Shown here: positions 45,046 to 54,634 of the stretch, in pieces
Position numbering within the stretch: position 1 is the first letter of the stretch
Layout: every line of letters starts with the position of its first letter
Source: Microbacteriaceae bacterium VKM Ac-2855
Lineage (GTDB): Bacteria; Actinomycetota; Actinomycetes; Actinomycetales; Microbacteriaceae
Direction of reading: 5' to 3'
Length of the DNA: 64,000 bases
NCBI GenBank assembly: GCA_013204985.1
Contig: JABMLG010000005.1
Span: 198,159 to 262,158 of the forward strand
Notes under the pieces: generated by a model
Seen by the model: only the letters and a program-made list of their open reading frames with translations
Database searches by the model: none
What the model was told of the DNA's origin: nothing
Made by a program: the position numbers and the translations under genes

Positions 45046-45537
45046 GTGAGCAGTTCGACCACACGCCTCGATGTCGAGGCCGGTACGTGGCGGCGGGTCT
45101 CGCCGAAGTACGTGATGGTCGAGCTGGTGGGGGCTGTCGTAACGGGAGTCTTTCTGCTCGGAGCGTCCGCTGTGCTGCTGGTGATCGGCCTCGGCTGGGC
45201 GTGGTGGGCGCTCGCCGCGGCTGCCGCGATCACGATCACCGCCCTCATCGTCGCTCCGCGCCGGGCCCGCTCGTACGGCTACCAGCTGCGCGAGGACGAC
45301 CTGCTGTTCCGCCGCGGCATCATGTTCCAGCGCTTCGTCGCCGTGCCGTACGGGCGCATGCAGTTGATCGACGTCAATCGCGGTCCGCTCGCCCGTGCGC
45401 TCGGACTCTCCGACCTCAAGTTCGTGACCGCCGCCGCTGCGACCGGCGTGAGCATCCCCGGTTTGCCGGAGGCGGATGCGGAGCAGCTGCGCGACAGGCT
45501 GGTCGAACTCGCCGAGAAGCGCCGGGCCGGCCTGTGA
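45046..45537 (+). CDS. Bacterial PH-domain (bPH2/YdbS-like) membrane protein
   Basis: 163 aa; GTG with agaggag five nt upstream. Two transmembrane helices (~27-68), then a bPH2 domain: RSYGYQLREDDLLFRRGIMFQRFVAVPYGRMQLIDVNRGPLARALGL. YdbS/YdbT pairs are linked to envelope function in other bacteria. It overlaps the larger PH-domain gene by 4 nt. Confidence 0.9.
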   Translation: MSSSTTRLDVEAGTWRRVSPKYVMVELVGAVVTGVFLLGASAVLLVIGLGWAWWALAAAAAITITALIVAPRRARSYGYQLREDDLLFRRGIMFQRFVAVPYGRMQLIDVNRGPLARALGLSDLKFVTAAAATGVSIPGLPEADAEQLRDRLVELAEKRRAGL

Positions 45538-47213
45538 CCGGGCCGAGTGAGCCGACCGGCCCGACCGGCCCGACACCTCCGTTGGAGGCCGTGACCGGCC
45601 GCGTCGCCGAGACCGACCTGGCCGACGGCGAGTGGCACCGCCTGCATCCGGCCAGCCCCGTGCTGAAGGGCGGCGTCGCGCTGATCGCGGTCGCCGCCAT
45701 CGTCATCGGCAACCTGCGCGAGCGGCTGATCGAATGGTTCATCCCCGGCTCCGACCGCTACGACAGCGGCGACCCGGTGACTCAGCTGATCGACAGCGGT
45801 CTGATCGTCTGGGCGCTGCTGGCCGTGTTGGGCGTCATCCTCCTGGCGGTGTTCGGCTTCTGGCTGTCGTGGCGGATGCACACGTTCCGCGTCACCGACG
45901 AGGTCGTCGAGGTGCGCTCGGGCATCCTGTTCCGCACGAACCGGCGGGCGCGACTCGACCGCATCCAGGGCATCAACGTGCAGCGTCCGGTACTGGCGCG
46001 GCTCTTCGGCGCCGCGAAACTCGAGGTCACCGTCGCCGGTCAAGACGGCAACGTGCAGTTGTCGTACCTCGGCTGGCGGTCGGCGGATGCGTTGCGTCGC
46101 GACATCCTGCGGCTCGCCACGGGGGTCAAGGCCCGCGAGGCCGGAGTGGCGGATGCGCCCCATGCGGCCGCGGGTGCGCCGCCGACCGCGGGGGAGCCCG
46201 CAGCCGGTTTCGTCGCGCGCCGGTACGAGGAGATCAGCGCCGAGTTCGTCGACGACACTCCGCCCGAATCGCTGGTGCACATCCATCCGGCCCGCCTGAT
46301 CGGGTCGCTGGTCTTCAGCGGCTTCACGCTGTTCCTCCTGGCGGCCGTGGCGGCGATGATCCTGGCCGCGGTCTACGGTTCCCCGTGGGTGCTGTTCGCG
46401 ATTCTGCCCGGTGTGATCGGATCCGCCGGGTACTACGTGCGCCGATTCGTGCGGTCGCTGCGGTACTCGATCGCCGGCACGCCCGACGGCGTGCGGGTCG
46501 GTTTCGGGGTGCTCTCGACCAGCAGCGACACCATCCCTCCGGGCCGCATCCACGCGGTCGAGGTGACGCAGCCGCTGCTCTGGCGCCCCTTCGGCTGGTG
46601 GGAGGTCCGCATCGACCGTGCCGGCCACGCGAGCAATCAGGGCGCCAACGGCGACCCGAACACCACGATCCTGCCGGTCGGCGACTTCCGCGACGTGCAG
46701 CGGGTGCTCGGGCTGCTGCTGCCCGGCCTGTACGCCGCCGAGAACGCCGCCGTCGTCGACGCGGCCCTGCGCTCTCGCGACGCCGATGGCTTCAGCGCGG
46801 CACCGCGGCGCGCGGTGTGGCTGCGGCCGTTCTCGTGGCGGCGCACCGGCTACCGGCACGTCGGCGACCTCGCCCTGCTGCGCAGCGGGGCGATCTGGCG
46901 GCGACTGCAGATCGTGCCGATGGCGCGGATGCAGAGCATCGGCATCCGTCAGGGTCCGATCCACCGGATTCTCGACCTCGCCGCGGCCCAGGTGCACACG
47001 GTCGCCGGCCCCGTCACGGCGGGCGTCGGTGTGATGTCACGAGCGGATGCGCTGCGGTTCTTCGCCGAGACCTCCGCGGCCGCCGTGCTCGCCGCGGACC
47101 GCGAGGGAGCGCTCGACGCGGACCAGCCCGCGTCCACCGCGCTCACCGCCCCGTCCGCCCCGGTGGTCGCCCCCGCCGCGTGGGCGCCGCCCGTGGAGAG
47201 CGATCGTGCCTGA
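45534..47213 (+). CDS. Multi-PH-domain (YdbT-like) membrane protein
   Basis: 559 aa; GTGA overlap with the previous gene. A Pro/Thr-rich start, paired transmembrane helices (~44-60 and ~88-110; ~268-310) and three bPH2-like repeats. FRVTDEVVEVRSGILFRTNRRARLDRIQGINVQRPVLARLFG is the first; RVGFGVLSTSSDTIPPGRIHAVEVTQPLLWRPFGW is the second; LRSGAIWRRLQIVPMARMQSIGIRQGPIHRILDLA is the third. Membrane-associated; molecular role unknown. Confidence 0.9.
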   Translation: MTGPSEPTGPTGPTPPLEAVTGRVAETDLADGEWHRLHPASPVLKGGVALIAVAAIVIGNLRERLIEWFIPGSDRYDSGDPVTQLIDSGLIVWALLAVLGVILLAVFGFWLSWRMHTFRVTDEVVEVRSGILFRTNRRARLDRIQGINVQRPVLARLFGAAKLEVTVAGQDGNVQLSYLGWRSADALRRDILRLATGVKAREAGVADAPHAAAGAPPTAGEPAAGFVARRYEEISAEFVDDTPPESLVHIHPARLIGSLVFSGFTLFLLAAVAAMILAAVYGSPWVLFAILPGVIGSAGYYVRRFVRSLRYSIAGTPDGVRVGFGVLSTSSDTIPPGRIHAVEVTQPLLWRPFGWWEVRIDRAGHASNQGANGDPNTTILPVGDFRDVQRVLGLLLPGLYAAENAAVVDAALRSRDADGFSAAPRRAVWLRPFSWRRTGYRHVGDLALLRSGAIWRRLQIVPMARMQSIGIRQGPIHRILDLAAAQVHTVAGPVTAGVGVMSRADALRFFAETSAAAVLAADREGALDADQPASTALTAPSAPVVAPAAWAPPVESDRA

Positions 47214-47904
47214 GCCGCGCCGCGACGGCCGCCTCGGCATCGGTATCGTCGGCGCCGGCCGTGTCGGGCCGGTGCTCGGCGCCGCACTCGCCGGGGCGGG
47301 TCATGCCGTCATCGGTATCGCCACCACGAGTGACGACGGCCGCGAGCGAGCGGATGCGCTGCTCCCGCAGGTACCGATCCTCCCGATCCCGGAGCTGGTC
47401 GAGCGCAGCGAACTCGTGGTGCTCGCGATCCCGGGCGACGAGCTGGCCGCCCTGGTCGCGGGGCTCGCAGCGACGGGAGCCTGGCAACCCGGGCAACTGG
47501 TGCTGCACACCGCGCCGGAGCACGGCTTCGGGGTGCTTGCGCCCGCTCTGGCGGCCGGCGCGATCCCGCTCGCGGTGCATCCGGCGATGGCCTTCACCGG
47601 CACCTCGCTCGACCTGGTGCGGCTGCAGGAGACCTACTTCGCGGTGACCGCGCCCGGCCCCGTTCTGCCCATCGGCCAGGCGCTCGTCGTCGAGATGGGC
47701 GGCGAGCCGGTCGTCGTCGCCGAAGCCGATCGCGCCGCGTACGCCGAGGCCGTCTCGACCGCGACGACGTTCTCCTCTGCCATCGTCACCCAGGCGGCCG
47801 AGCTCCTGGCCGGCATCGGCATCGACCAACCGGGCTTCTTCCTCTCGAGCCTCGTGCGCTCCTCCGTCGAGGACGCCCTGCGCCGCGCCGCCCGCGCCGA
47901 CTGA
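47206..47904 (+). CDS. Rossmann-like DUF2520 dehydrogenase-type protein
   Basis: 232 aa; GTG 47206 inside the end of the PH gene. N-terminal NAD(P) fold GIVGAGRVGPVLGAALAGAGH, then AVHPAMAFTGTSLDL and a helical DUF2520 domain. Similar to ketopantoate reductase-like and pyrroline-5-carboxylate reductase-like folds. Its place just before panC suggests pantothenate or coenzyme A metabolism, but the reaction is not established. Confidence 0.87.
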   Translation: MPEPRRDGRLGIGIVGAGRVGPVLGAALAGAGHAVIGIATTSDDGRERADALLPQVPILPIPELVERSELVVLAIPGDELAALVAGLAATGAWQPGQLVLHTAPEHGFGVLAPALAAGAIPLAVHPAMAFTGTSLDLVRLQETYFAVTAPGPVLPIGQALVVEMGGEPVVVAEADRAAYAEAVSTATTFSSAIVTQAAELLAGIGIDQPGFFLSSLVRSSVEDALRRAARAD

Positions 47905-47970
47905 ATCCACCCACGCCCGCCCCCCGCCCGCCCCGCCCCGCGCCCGGCCCCCCCCCGGCCCACCGCATCC

Positions 47971-48043
47971 TGCGAGGGACCCTTCCTGTGCACGAGGGAC
48001 CCCCTCAGGGCGGGTCCGACGTGCACAGGAGGGGTCCCTCGCA
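47971..48043. repeat. GAGGGACCC palindrome family, copy 5
   Basis: tgcgagggacccttcctgtgcac against gtgcacaggaggggtccctcgca, with an inner ggacccc/gggtcc pair. It lies between the DUF2520 gene and panC. A C-rich stretch (47925-47960) precedes it, and tacggcgcaag repeats follow at 48045-48075. Confidence 0.87.
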
Positions 48044-48126
48044 AGTACGGCGCAAGTACGGCGCAAGGACGGCGCAGGGGCGGTACGGGGCGGCGGAGGA
48101 CGGTACAGGGCGGGTAACATGCACGG

Positions 48127-48987
48127 GTGAACAGCACCGCCCCCGTCGTCGTCGACTCCATCAGCGAGCTGCGCGAGCGGATGCGCGGCGAGCGGGCTGC
48201 CGGCCGTTCCGTCGGGTTGGTGCCCACCATGGGCGCCCTGCACGACGGGCACCTCGCGCTGGTCGACGCGGCGCGCGAGCACGCCGACGTCGTCGTGGTG
48301 TCGATCTTCGTGAATCCGCTGCAGTTCGGCCAGAACGAAGATCTCGACCGCTACCCGCGCACCCTCGACGCCGACGTCGCCGCACTCGCGGCCGAGGGAG
48401 TCGCCTACGTCTTCGCACCGACCGCCGCCGAGATGTACCCGACGGGCGCGCCCGGCACGAAGGTCACGGCCGGCGCGGTGGGCTCGCTCTACGAGGGCCG
48501 GGCCCGCCCCGGGCACTTCGACGGGATGCTCACCGTCGTGTCGAAACTGCTCAACATCGTGCAGCCCGACGTGGCGATCTTCGGTCAGAAGGATGCGCAG
48601 CAGCTCTTCCTCGTGCAGCGCCTCGTGCGCGAGCTCGACATCCCGACCCGCATCGTCGGCGTCGAAACGGTGCGCGAGGAGGACGGTCTCGCGCTCTCCA
48701 GCCGCAACCGCTTCCTCGACTCCCGCGAGCGCCTCGCCGCCCGCACCCTGTCGCACGTGCTCGAGGCCGCCGCATCCGCAGCCGACGGCGGGATCGACGC
48801 CGTGCTCGCCGCCGCACAGTCGGCAACGATGGGCGAACCGCTGGTTAAACTGGACTATCTCGTCGTCGCCAACCCGACGACGTTCCTCCCCGTCGACGAC
48901 GACTACCGCGGCCGCGCGGTCGTGCTCATCGCCGCGACGGTCGGCGATACCCGCCTCATCGACAACGAATGGATCGCGCTCGCCTGA
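48127..48987 (+). CDS. panC: Pantothenate synthetase
   Basis: 286 aa. [21 protein letters not shown] (HIGH motif), [39 protein letters not shown] and [11 protein letters not shown] are diagnostic. It condenses pantoate and beta-alanine with ATP. GTG start with TAACAT six nt upstream (leaderless). The next gene, lysS, starts 31 bp downstream. Confidence 0.96.
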   Translation: MNSTAPVVVDSISELRERMRGERAAGRSVGLVPTMGALHDGHLALVDAAREHADVVVVSIFVNPLQFGQNEDLDRYPRTLDADVAALAAEGVAYVFAPTAAEMYPTGAPGTKVTAGAVGSLYEGRARPGHFDGMLTVVSKLLNIVQPDVAIFGQKDAQQLFLVQRLVRELDIPTRIVGVETVREEDGLALSSRNRFLDSRERLAARTLSHVLEAAASAADGGIDAVLAAAQSATMGEPLVKLDYLVVANPTTFLPVDDDYRGRAVVLIAATVGDTRLIDNEWIALA

Positions 48988-49018
48988 CCCGGCGCCGTCC
49001 TCCCAGCCGAAAGCACTC

Positions 49019-50572
49019 ATGGCAGACACCACGCCCACCGGACCGACCGAACCGACCGACGCCGCCGCGCTCGAGAAGGAGGCCTCCGAGCAGAAGGCCG
49101 TCCGCCTCGCCAAGCGCGACCGCCTGCTCGAGCTGGCGGGCGACGACCTCGGCGGCGGCGCCTACCCGGTCGCGGTCGGCGTGACCGACACGATCGCCGC
49201 GGTCCGTGCGCGCCACGAGGGCATCGAACCTGATGTGAAGACCGGAGAGACCGTGGGCCTCGCGGGCCGCGTCGTCTTCGCGCGCAACACCGGCAAGCTC
49301 TGCTTCGCGACGTTGCAGGCAGGCGACGGTTCGCGCATTCAGGCCATGGTCTCCCTCGGCGAGGTGGGCGAGGAGTCGCTCGCGCTGTGGAAAGAGCTCG
49401 TCGACCTCGGCGACCACCTGTTCGTCAGCGGCGAGGTCATCTCGTCCAAGCGCGGCGAGCTCTCCGTCTGGGTGGCCTCGTGGACCATCGCGGCGAAGGC
49501 GATCCTGCCGCTGCCGAACCTGCACAACGAGCTGAACGACGAGACGCGGATGCGTCAGCGCTACCTCGACCTCATCGTGCGAGAGCAGGCGCGCACCAAC
49601 GTGGTCACCCGGGCGAAAGTGAACGCCTCGCTGCGCTCGACCTTCACCGGCCGCGACTTCCTCGAGGTCGAGACCCCGATGCTCCAGGTGATGCACGGCG
49701 GCGCCTCCGCCCGCCCGTTCGCGACGCACTCGAACGCCTTCGACACCGAGCTGTACCTGCGGATCGCGCCCGAGCTGTACCTCAAGCGCGCCGTCGTCGG
49801 CGGCATCGAACGGGTGTTCGAGATCAACCGCAACTTCCGCAACGAGGGCGCCGACTCGACGCACTCGCCCGAGTTCGCCATGCTCGAGGCGTACGAGGCC
49901 TATGGCGACTACAACTCGATCGCCGACCTCACCCAGGAGCTGATCCAGAACGCGGCTCTCGCGGTCGCCGGCTCGCACGTGGTGACCTGGGCCGACGGCT
50001 CGGAGTTCGACCTCGGCGGCGACTGGGCGCGCATCTCGATGTACGAGTCGCTGTCGGAGGCCGCGGCGCAGAAATACGACGGACACGGGGCGATCACCCC
50101 TGAGACGTCCGTCGAGGAGCTCGCCGCACTGGCCGCCCGCGAGGGTGTCGAGGTGCACGTGCCCAACCACGGAAAGTACGTGGAGGAGCTCTGGGAGCAC
50201 TTCGTCAAGGATTCGCTCACTCGGCCCACGTTCGTGATGGACTTCCCGATCGAGACCTCGCCGCTGGTGCGCGCGCACCGCAGCATCGCGGGAGTGGTCG
50301 AGAAGTGGGACCTCTACATCCGCGGTTTCGAGCTGGCGACCGGTTACTCCGAGCTGGTCGACCCGGTCGTGCAGCGCGAGCGTTTCGTCGAGCAGGCGCG
50401 CCAGGCGGCCGCCGGCGACGACGAGGCGATGCGGCTCGACGAGGACTTCCTGCGCGCGCTCGAACACGGCATGCCTCCGTCGGGCGGAATGGGTATGGGC
50501 ATCGACCGGCTGCTGATGGCGATCACGGGGCAGGGGATCCGCGAGACGATCCTGTTCCCGCTGGTCAAGTGA
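49019..50572 (+). CDS. lysS: Lysyl-tRNA synthetase, class II
   Basis: 517 aa from ATG 49019; the upstream open frame is a shadow of panC. OB-fold anticodon-binding domain (~60-190), then the class II core: [10 protein letters not shown], motif 2 [21 protein letters not shown] and motif 3 [14 protein letters not shown]. Charges tRNA-Lys. gaaag upstream is a weak ribosome binding site. Confidence 0.96.
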   Translation: MADTTPTGPTEPTDAAALEKEASEQKAVRLAKRDRLLELAGDDLGGGAYPVAVGVTDTIAAVRARHEGIEPDVKTGETVGLAGRVVFARNTGKLCFATLQAGDGSRIQAMVSLGEVGEESLALWKELVDLGDHLFVSGEVISSKRGELSVWVASWTIAAKAILPLPNLHNELNDETRMRQRYLDLIVREQARTNVVTRAKVNASLRSTFTGRDFLEVETPMLQVMHGGASARPFATHSNAFDTELYLRIAPELYLKRAVVGGIERVFEINRNFRNEGADSTHSPEFAMLEAYEAYGDYNSIADLTQELIQNAALAVAGSHVVTWADGSEFDLGGDWARISMYESLSEAAAQKYDGHGAITPETSVEELAALAAREGVEVHVPNHGKYVEELWEHFVKDSLTRPTFVMDFPIETSPLVRAHRSIAGVVEKWDLYIRGFELATGYSELVDPVVQRERFVEQARQAAAGDDEAMRLDEDFLRALEHGMPPSGGMGMGIDRLLMAITGQGIRETILFPLVK

Positions 50573-50600
50573 CCACGGCGTCGTAGCGGGATCCCGGATC

Positions 50601-51620
50601 ATGGCACGCACCTCCACCATCGTCGCCGCCGCACTCGCGGGTGCGCTCGCGCTCGCGCAGCTCGGCGTGGGCGCCGTCGGGGTGGGCGCTCTGGTGGCCG
50701 AGGCCCGGGATCTCAGTACTGCAGTGGCCGATCAGGCGGCTGCCTCCTCGTTCACCTCGAACGACACGATCGACGGATTCGCCGAGCGCACCGCGATGAC
50801 GGCTCGCGGTCGCGCGCTCTACTACGCCTCGCATCCGTCGGTCGAGCCGACCGCGGGCTTCAACGAGAAGTGCGGATACGGCGCCTCCGACGACATCGTG
50901 CTCGGCTGCTACACGGGCGACGCGATCTTCATCTCGGATGTGGAGAACGCCGATCTCGACGGCATCCGCGACGTCACCGCGGCGCACGAGATGCTGCACG
51001 CCGCGTGGGCGCGCGAGACGGATGCGGAACGCGCGCACCTCTCGGACCTGCTCGAGGCGGCCTATGCGCAGTTGCCGCAGGACGGCGAGCTGGCCGACCG
51101 GCTCGACCTGTACGCCACCGACGGCCTGGGCGATCGCGACAACGAACTGCACTCGATCCTGGGCACGGAGGCCGCCGACCTCGGGCCCGAGCTGGAGGCG
51201 CACTACGCCGAGTACTTCGGCGATCGTTCGAAGGTCGTCGCTCTGAACGCGCAGTACGAGGCCGTCTTCACAGCGCTGGAGAAGCAGATCGACGACCTCT
51301 CGGCGCAGATCACCGGCACTTACGACGCGCTCAACGCCCGTGTGGCCGAGAACAACGCGGCGTTCGAATCATTGAACGCCGACATCTCCGACTTCAACGC
51401 GCGGGCGGATGCGGGCGACTTCGCCTCTGTATCCGCGTTCGATACCGAGCGGGCCGCCCTGCTCGCTCGCAGCGACGCGCTCGACGCAGCGCAGGCCCAG
51501 CTCGAGATCGACATCGACGCCTACGAGGCCCTCCGCACGCAACTCCAAGCTCTGAACGCCGACGCCGACGCCCTGAACAAGTCGATCGACTCGACGGTCG
51601 GCGGTCTCGGCGGCTTCTGA
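50601..51620 (+). CDS. Unknown membrane-anchored protein with HEXXH motif and coiled coil
   Basis: 339 aa. An N-terminal hydrophobic segment (~8-32), then a ~180-aa domain with CGYGASDDIVLGCYTGDAIF, the zinc-protease-like HEMLH (129-133) in TAAHEMLHAAW, and NELHSILGTEAADL (181-194), whose Glu residues could supply a third ligand. A long Asp/Ala/Leu coiled coil (~210-335) ends in a Gly tail. This suggests an exported gluzincin-type metallopeptidase, but I cannot name the family. It follows lysS by 28 bp. A decayed copy of its 3' end lies at 30683-30955. Confidence 0.65.
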   Translation: MARTSTIVAAALAGALALAQLGVGAVGVGALVAEARDLSTAVADQAAASSFTSNDTIDGFAERTAMTARGRALYYASHPSVEPTAGFNEKCGYGASDDIVLGCYTGDAIFISDVENADLDGIRDVTAAHEMLHAAWARETDAERAHLSDLLEAAYAQLPQDGELADRLDLYATDGLGDRDNELHSILGTEAADLGPELEAHYAEYFGDRSKVVALNAQYEAVFTALEKQIDDLSAQITGTYDALNARVAENNAAFESLNADISDFNARADAGDFASVSAFDTERAALLARSDALDAAQAQLEIDIDAYEALRTQLQALNADADALNKSIDSTVGGLGGF

Positions 51621-51629
51621 CCAGCCTTC

Positions 51630-51745
51630 GTGTGGCCCAAGACCGGTCGGAAGATCGGGCACCGCGACTCGGCGCTCGGCATCGCCGTGATTCCGCGGGG
51701 GCGGGATGGGTTCATCGGTGTGGCGACTCCCAAGACCGCTCCTGA
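51630..51745 (+). pseudogene. Short conserved fragment PxTGRxIGHRxxAL
   Basis: Directly after the HEXXH gene, GTG 51630 opens WPKTGRKIGHRDSALGIAV and then IPRGRDGFIGVATP. A diverged copy (GPRTGRAIGHRGEALDVAAIL) follows the decayed duplicate at 30.7 kb, mostly differing at synonymous or conservative positions, so it was once coding. The frame stays open further but runs into DUF559 sequence in another frame. The end of the real segment is uncertain. I do not recognise it. Confidence 0.45.
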
Positions 51746-52117
51746 GCCGCAGTCGAGCTGCGCACCCCGGCACGCGAGTTATCCACAGATCCACCGCTCG
51801 CTTTCGCCACGGATTCGGCCCAGAGCCGGCTGGAGAGTCTCGTGCGCAGGCGGCTGCACCGGGTCGGCATCGCCGCCGAGCCGCAGGCGCGCATCGATGA
51901 CATCGCCGTCGCCGACCTCCGCGTCGGGCGGACTCTGCTGCTCGAGCTCGATGGCAGGTCGACGCACGATTTCGACACCGACCGTGCCCGCGAGGAGACC
52001 GCCATCCGAGGCTTCGCCACGCTCCGGTTCTCGAGCACGGGCATCCTGCAGAACTGGGCGCGATGCGAGCTCGCGGTGCGGCGTTGTATCGAGCTGGGTC
52101 TGCACGAACTCTGTTGA
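51746..52117 (+). pseudogene. Truncated DUF559 (Vsr/MutH-like endonuclease fold) gene
   Basis: The frame opens after an in-frame TGA (51743-51745) and reads ATDSAQSRLESLVRRRL, GIAAEPQARIDDI, VADLRVGRTLLLELDGRS, RRG-like RGFATLRFSSTGIL, ending CELAVRR. This is the C-terminal nuclease-like portion of DUF559 proteins. Full proteins are ~280-300 aa; only ~124 codons remain, with GTG 51842 the only usable start. A remnant is more likely than a working gene. Confidence 0.7.
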
Positions 52118-52146
52118 GCCGTAGTGTCGCGTAGGCTTGAGCCATC

Positions 52147-52326
52147 ATGGACTTCGAACTCTGGAACCAGGGGCTGTGGGCTCTCGCGCCCACCGTGCTC
52201 ATCGGCCTGCTGTTCTGGTTCATCATGCGCGCGATCATTCGCTCCGACCGCAACGAGCGCCGCGCCTACAACCGCATCGAAGCGGAGGAGCGCGCCAAGC
52301 GCGGACTGCCGCCGCGCGACGCGTGA
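52147..52326 (+). CDS. 59-aa single-pass membrane protein
   Basis: MDFELWNQGLWALAPTVLIG, a helix to ~residue 30, then a basic and charged cytoplasmic tail (SDRNERRAYNRIEAEERAKR) ending LPPRDA. TAGGCT (52132-52137) lies nine nt before ATG, so the mRNA is probably leaderless. It precedes the cardiolipin synthase gene by 15 bp and is likely co-transcribed. Function unknown. Confidence 0.75.
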   Translation: MDFELWNQGLWALAPTVLIGLLFWFIMRAIIRSDRNERRAYNRIEAEERAKRGLPPRDA

Positions 52327-52341
52327 CCCGGTAGTCAGAGG

Positions 52342-53814
52342 ATGCCGTTCGACATCACGCTGAACTTCGCGTTCTTCGTTCTGCTGCTCGACATCGTCAT
52401 CCGCGTGATCGCGATCATCGTGGTTCCGCGCAACCGTCGACCGACGACCGGCCTCGCCTGGCTGATGGCGATCTTCCTGCTCCCCTACGTGGGCGTGATC
52501 GCCTTCCTCGTGCTCGGCAGTTTCAAGCTGCCCAAGAAGCGCCGGCGCAAGCAGCACGAGATCAACCGCTTCATCCTCGAGTCGACCGAAGGCATCGACC
52601 GGGTCGCCCGCGATCATCCGTGGCCGGAGTGGCTCGAGTCGGTGGTCACCCTCAACCGCAACCTCGGCGCGATGCCATTGGTCGGCGGCAATGACGCCCA
52701 GCTGCAGGGCGGCTACGAGGAGACCATCCAGGCGATGGCGGATGAGGTGGATCGGGCGCGCCGCTACGTGCACGTCGAGTTCTACATCCTCGCCGCGGAC
52801 AAGACCACGCTGCCCTTCTTCGACGCCCTCGACCGCGCCGTCGCGCGCGGTGTGACGGTGCGCATCCTGCTCGACCACATCGCCTCCATCCGCGTGCCCG
52901 GTTACCCGACGCACACGCTGAAGCGGTTGAAGCGGCTCGAGAAGGCCGGCGCGCACTGGGCGTACATGCTGCCGGTGCGGCCCTGGCGCTGGCAGTACCA
53001 GCGCCCCGATCTGCGCAACCACCGCAAGCTGCTCGTCGTCGACGGCAATTCCGCCTTCATGGGTTCGCAGAACGTGGTCGACTCCAGCTACAACAAGCGC
53101 GGCAACAAGCGTCGCGGCCTGCACTGGAAAGACCTGATGGTGCGCCTCGAGGGCCCCATCGTGCAGGGTGTCAACGCGATCTTCATCACCGACTGGTACT
53201 CCGAGACCGATGAGCTGCTGCTGCGCGAGGCCGAGCCGATGGAGGCGTTGCAGCGTCGCGACACCATCGACTGCCAGGTGGTGCCGAGCGGTCCGGGGTT
53301 CGCGGGCGAGAACAACCTGCGCCTGTTCCTGGCGCTGCTGTACGCCGCGCAGAAGTCGATCATCATCACGAGTCCGTACTTCGTGCCGGACGAGTCGATG
53401 CTCTACGCCATCACCACGGCCACGCGGCGCGGCGTGCACGTGGAGCTCTTCGTCTCGGAGGTCGGCGACCAGGCGCTGGTCTACCACGCGCAGCGCTCGT
53501 ATTACGAGGCGCTGTTGACCGCGGGCGTGCGCATCTGGATGTACCGCAAGCCGACCATCTTGCACGCGAAGCACTTCACCATCGACGACGACGTCGCCGT
53601 GATCGGCTCCTCGAACATGGACATGCGGTCGTTCAGTCTCAACCTCGAGGTGTCGCTGATGGTGCGCGGCGCCGAGTTCGTGGAGGATCTGCGCCAGGTG
53701 CAGCAGGCCTACCGCGAGTCGAGCCGCGAGCTCACGCTGCGGGAGTGGCGCCGCCAGCCCCTGCGCTCGACCGTCCTCGACAACCTCGCGCGCCTGACCT
53801 CGGCCCTCCAGTAG
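52342..53814 (+). CDS. Cardiolipin synthase/phospholipase D family protein
   Basis: 490 aa. A PLDNc-type N-terminus with two transmembrane helices (~8-28 and ~38-60), followed by two HKD motifs: NHRKLLVVDGNSAFMGSQN (His227) and LHAKHFTIDDDVAVIGSSN (His408), each K-x4-D. It joins phosphatidylglycerol and a second phospholipid into cardiolipin. agagg is immediately next to the ATG, an unusually short spacing. A strong terminator follows the gene. Confidence 0.93.
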   Translation: MPFDITLNFAFFVLLLDIVIRVIAIIVVPRNRRPTTGLAWLMAIFLLPYVGVIAFLVLGSFKLPKKRRRKQHEINRFILESTEGIDRVARDHPWPEWLESVVTLNRNLGAMPLVGGNDAQLQGGYEETIQAMADEVDRARRYVHVEFYILAADKTTLPFFDALDRAVARGVTVRILLDHIASIRVPGYPTHTLKRLKRLEKAGAHWAYMLPVRPWRWQYQRPDLRNHRKLLVVDGNSAFMGSQNVVDSSYNKRGNKRRGLHWKDLMVRLEGPIVQGVNAIFITDWYSETDELLLREAEPMEALQRRDTIDCQVVPSGPGFAGENNLRLFLALLYAAQKSIIITSPYFVPDESMLYAITTATRRGVHVELFVSEVGDQALVYHAQRSYYEALLTAGVRIWMYRKPTILHAKHFTIDDDVAVIGSSNMDMRSFSLNLEVSLMVRGAEFVEDLRQVQQAYRESSRELTLREWRRQPLRSTVLDNLARLTSALQ

Positions 53815-53820
53815 CCCCGT

Positions 53821-53864
53821 GCGAGAAGTTGCAGCTCTCGGTGGCCGAGAGCTGCAACTTTCGC
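53821..53864. terminator. Bidirectional terminator between cardiolipin synthase and ThuA genes
   Basis: Arms gcgagaagttgcagctctcgg (with one bulged g) and ccgagagctgcaactttcgc give a 20-bp stem with a TGG loop. It is placed between convergent genes. Confidence 0.88.
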
Positions 53865-53897
53865 GGGGGTGGTGGGCGGGGCGTCAGCCCACCTCTG

Positions 53898-54632
53898 TCA
53901 GGCCCGCTCGAACCAGCCGCGCGGATGCGGGTCCGCCGTCAGGGCGCGGCGCGGCGCACGCGGGGCCGCCCAGCGCACGCCGTTGGCCAGCACGCGCTGG
54001 ATGTCGGGGTGGTGGTAGACCGGGTACTCCTGGTCGCCGGGCGAGAAGTAGAAGACCTTGCCCAGTCCGCGCGTGTAGGTGACGCCCGAGCGGAACACTT
54101 CGCCGCCGGTGAAGCCCGACACGAAGACGAGCTCCTCCGGGGTCGGGATGTCGAAGAACTCGCCGTACATCTCCTGCTCGTCGACGATGATCGGGTTCGG
54201 CACGCCCTCGGCGATCGGATGCGTGGGCGCGAGCGTCCAGACCAGCTCGCGATCGCCGTCGTTGCGCCACTTGAGCGAACAGGTGGTGCCCATCAGCCGG
54301 GTGAAGATCTTGGAGTAGTGACCCGAGTGCAGCACCAGGATGCCCATTCCAGCGAGCACATGCCGGTGCACCCGCTCGGCGACCTCATCCGCCACCTGCT
54401 CGTGGCCGATGTGACCCCACCACAGCAGCACATCCGTCGCGGCGAGCCGCTCCTCGGTGAGGCCGTGCTCCGGATCCGTCAGCACGGCGGTCTCGACCGT
54501 CGCGACGTCGCCGAACGCGGCGCGCAGGCCGTCGGCGATCACGGTGTGGATGCCGTGCGGGTAGTGCTGCGCGACGCGCTCGTCGCCGCGCGTCTCGTGG
54601 ATGTTCTCGTTCCAGACGAGGATGCGGACCAT
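53898..54632 (-). CDS. ThuA domain protein
   Basis: 244 aa from ATG 54632, with aaggggt upstream; the ORF runs further but overlaps the oxidoreductase. Class I glutamine amidotransferase-like ThuA fold: [73 protein letters not shown]. ThuA proteins belong to sugar utilisation loci (trehalose and related disaccharides). Two nt after the Gfo/Idh/MocA stop, so one operon. Confidence 0.92.
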   Translation of the reverse strand: MVRILVWNENIHETRGDERVAQHYPHGIHTVIADGLRAAFGDVATVETAVLTDPEHGLTEERLAATDVLLWWGHIGHEQVADEVAERVHRHVLAGMGILVLHSGHYSKIFTRLMGTTCSLKWRNDGDRELVWTLAPTHPIAEGVPNPIIVDEQEMYGEFFDIPTPEELVFVSGFTGGEVFRSGVTYTRGLGKVFYFSPGDQEYPVYHHPDIQRVLANGVRWAAPRAPRRALTADPHPRGWFERA

Positions 54633-54634
54633 GT

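Noticed and set aside
40100-50572. The ftsH-folEPBK-DUF3180-PH-PH-DUF2520-panC-lysS block as a novel system
   Set aside because: This gene order is a well-known conserved actinobacterial neighbourhood; only the GH76 insertion before ftsH is unusual.
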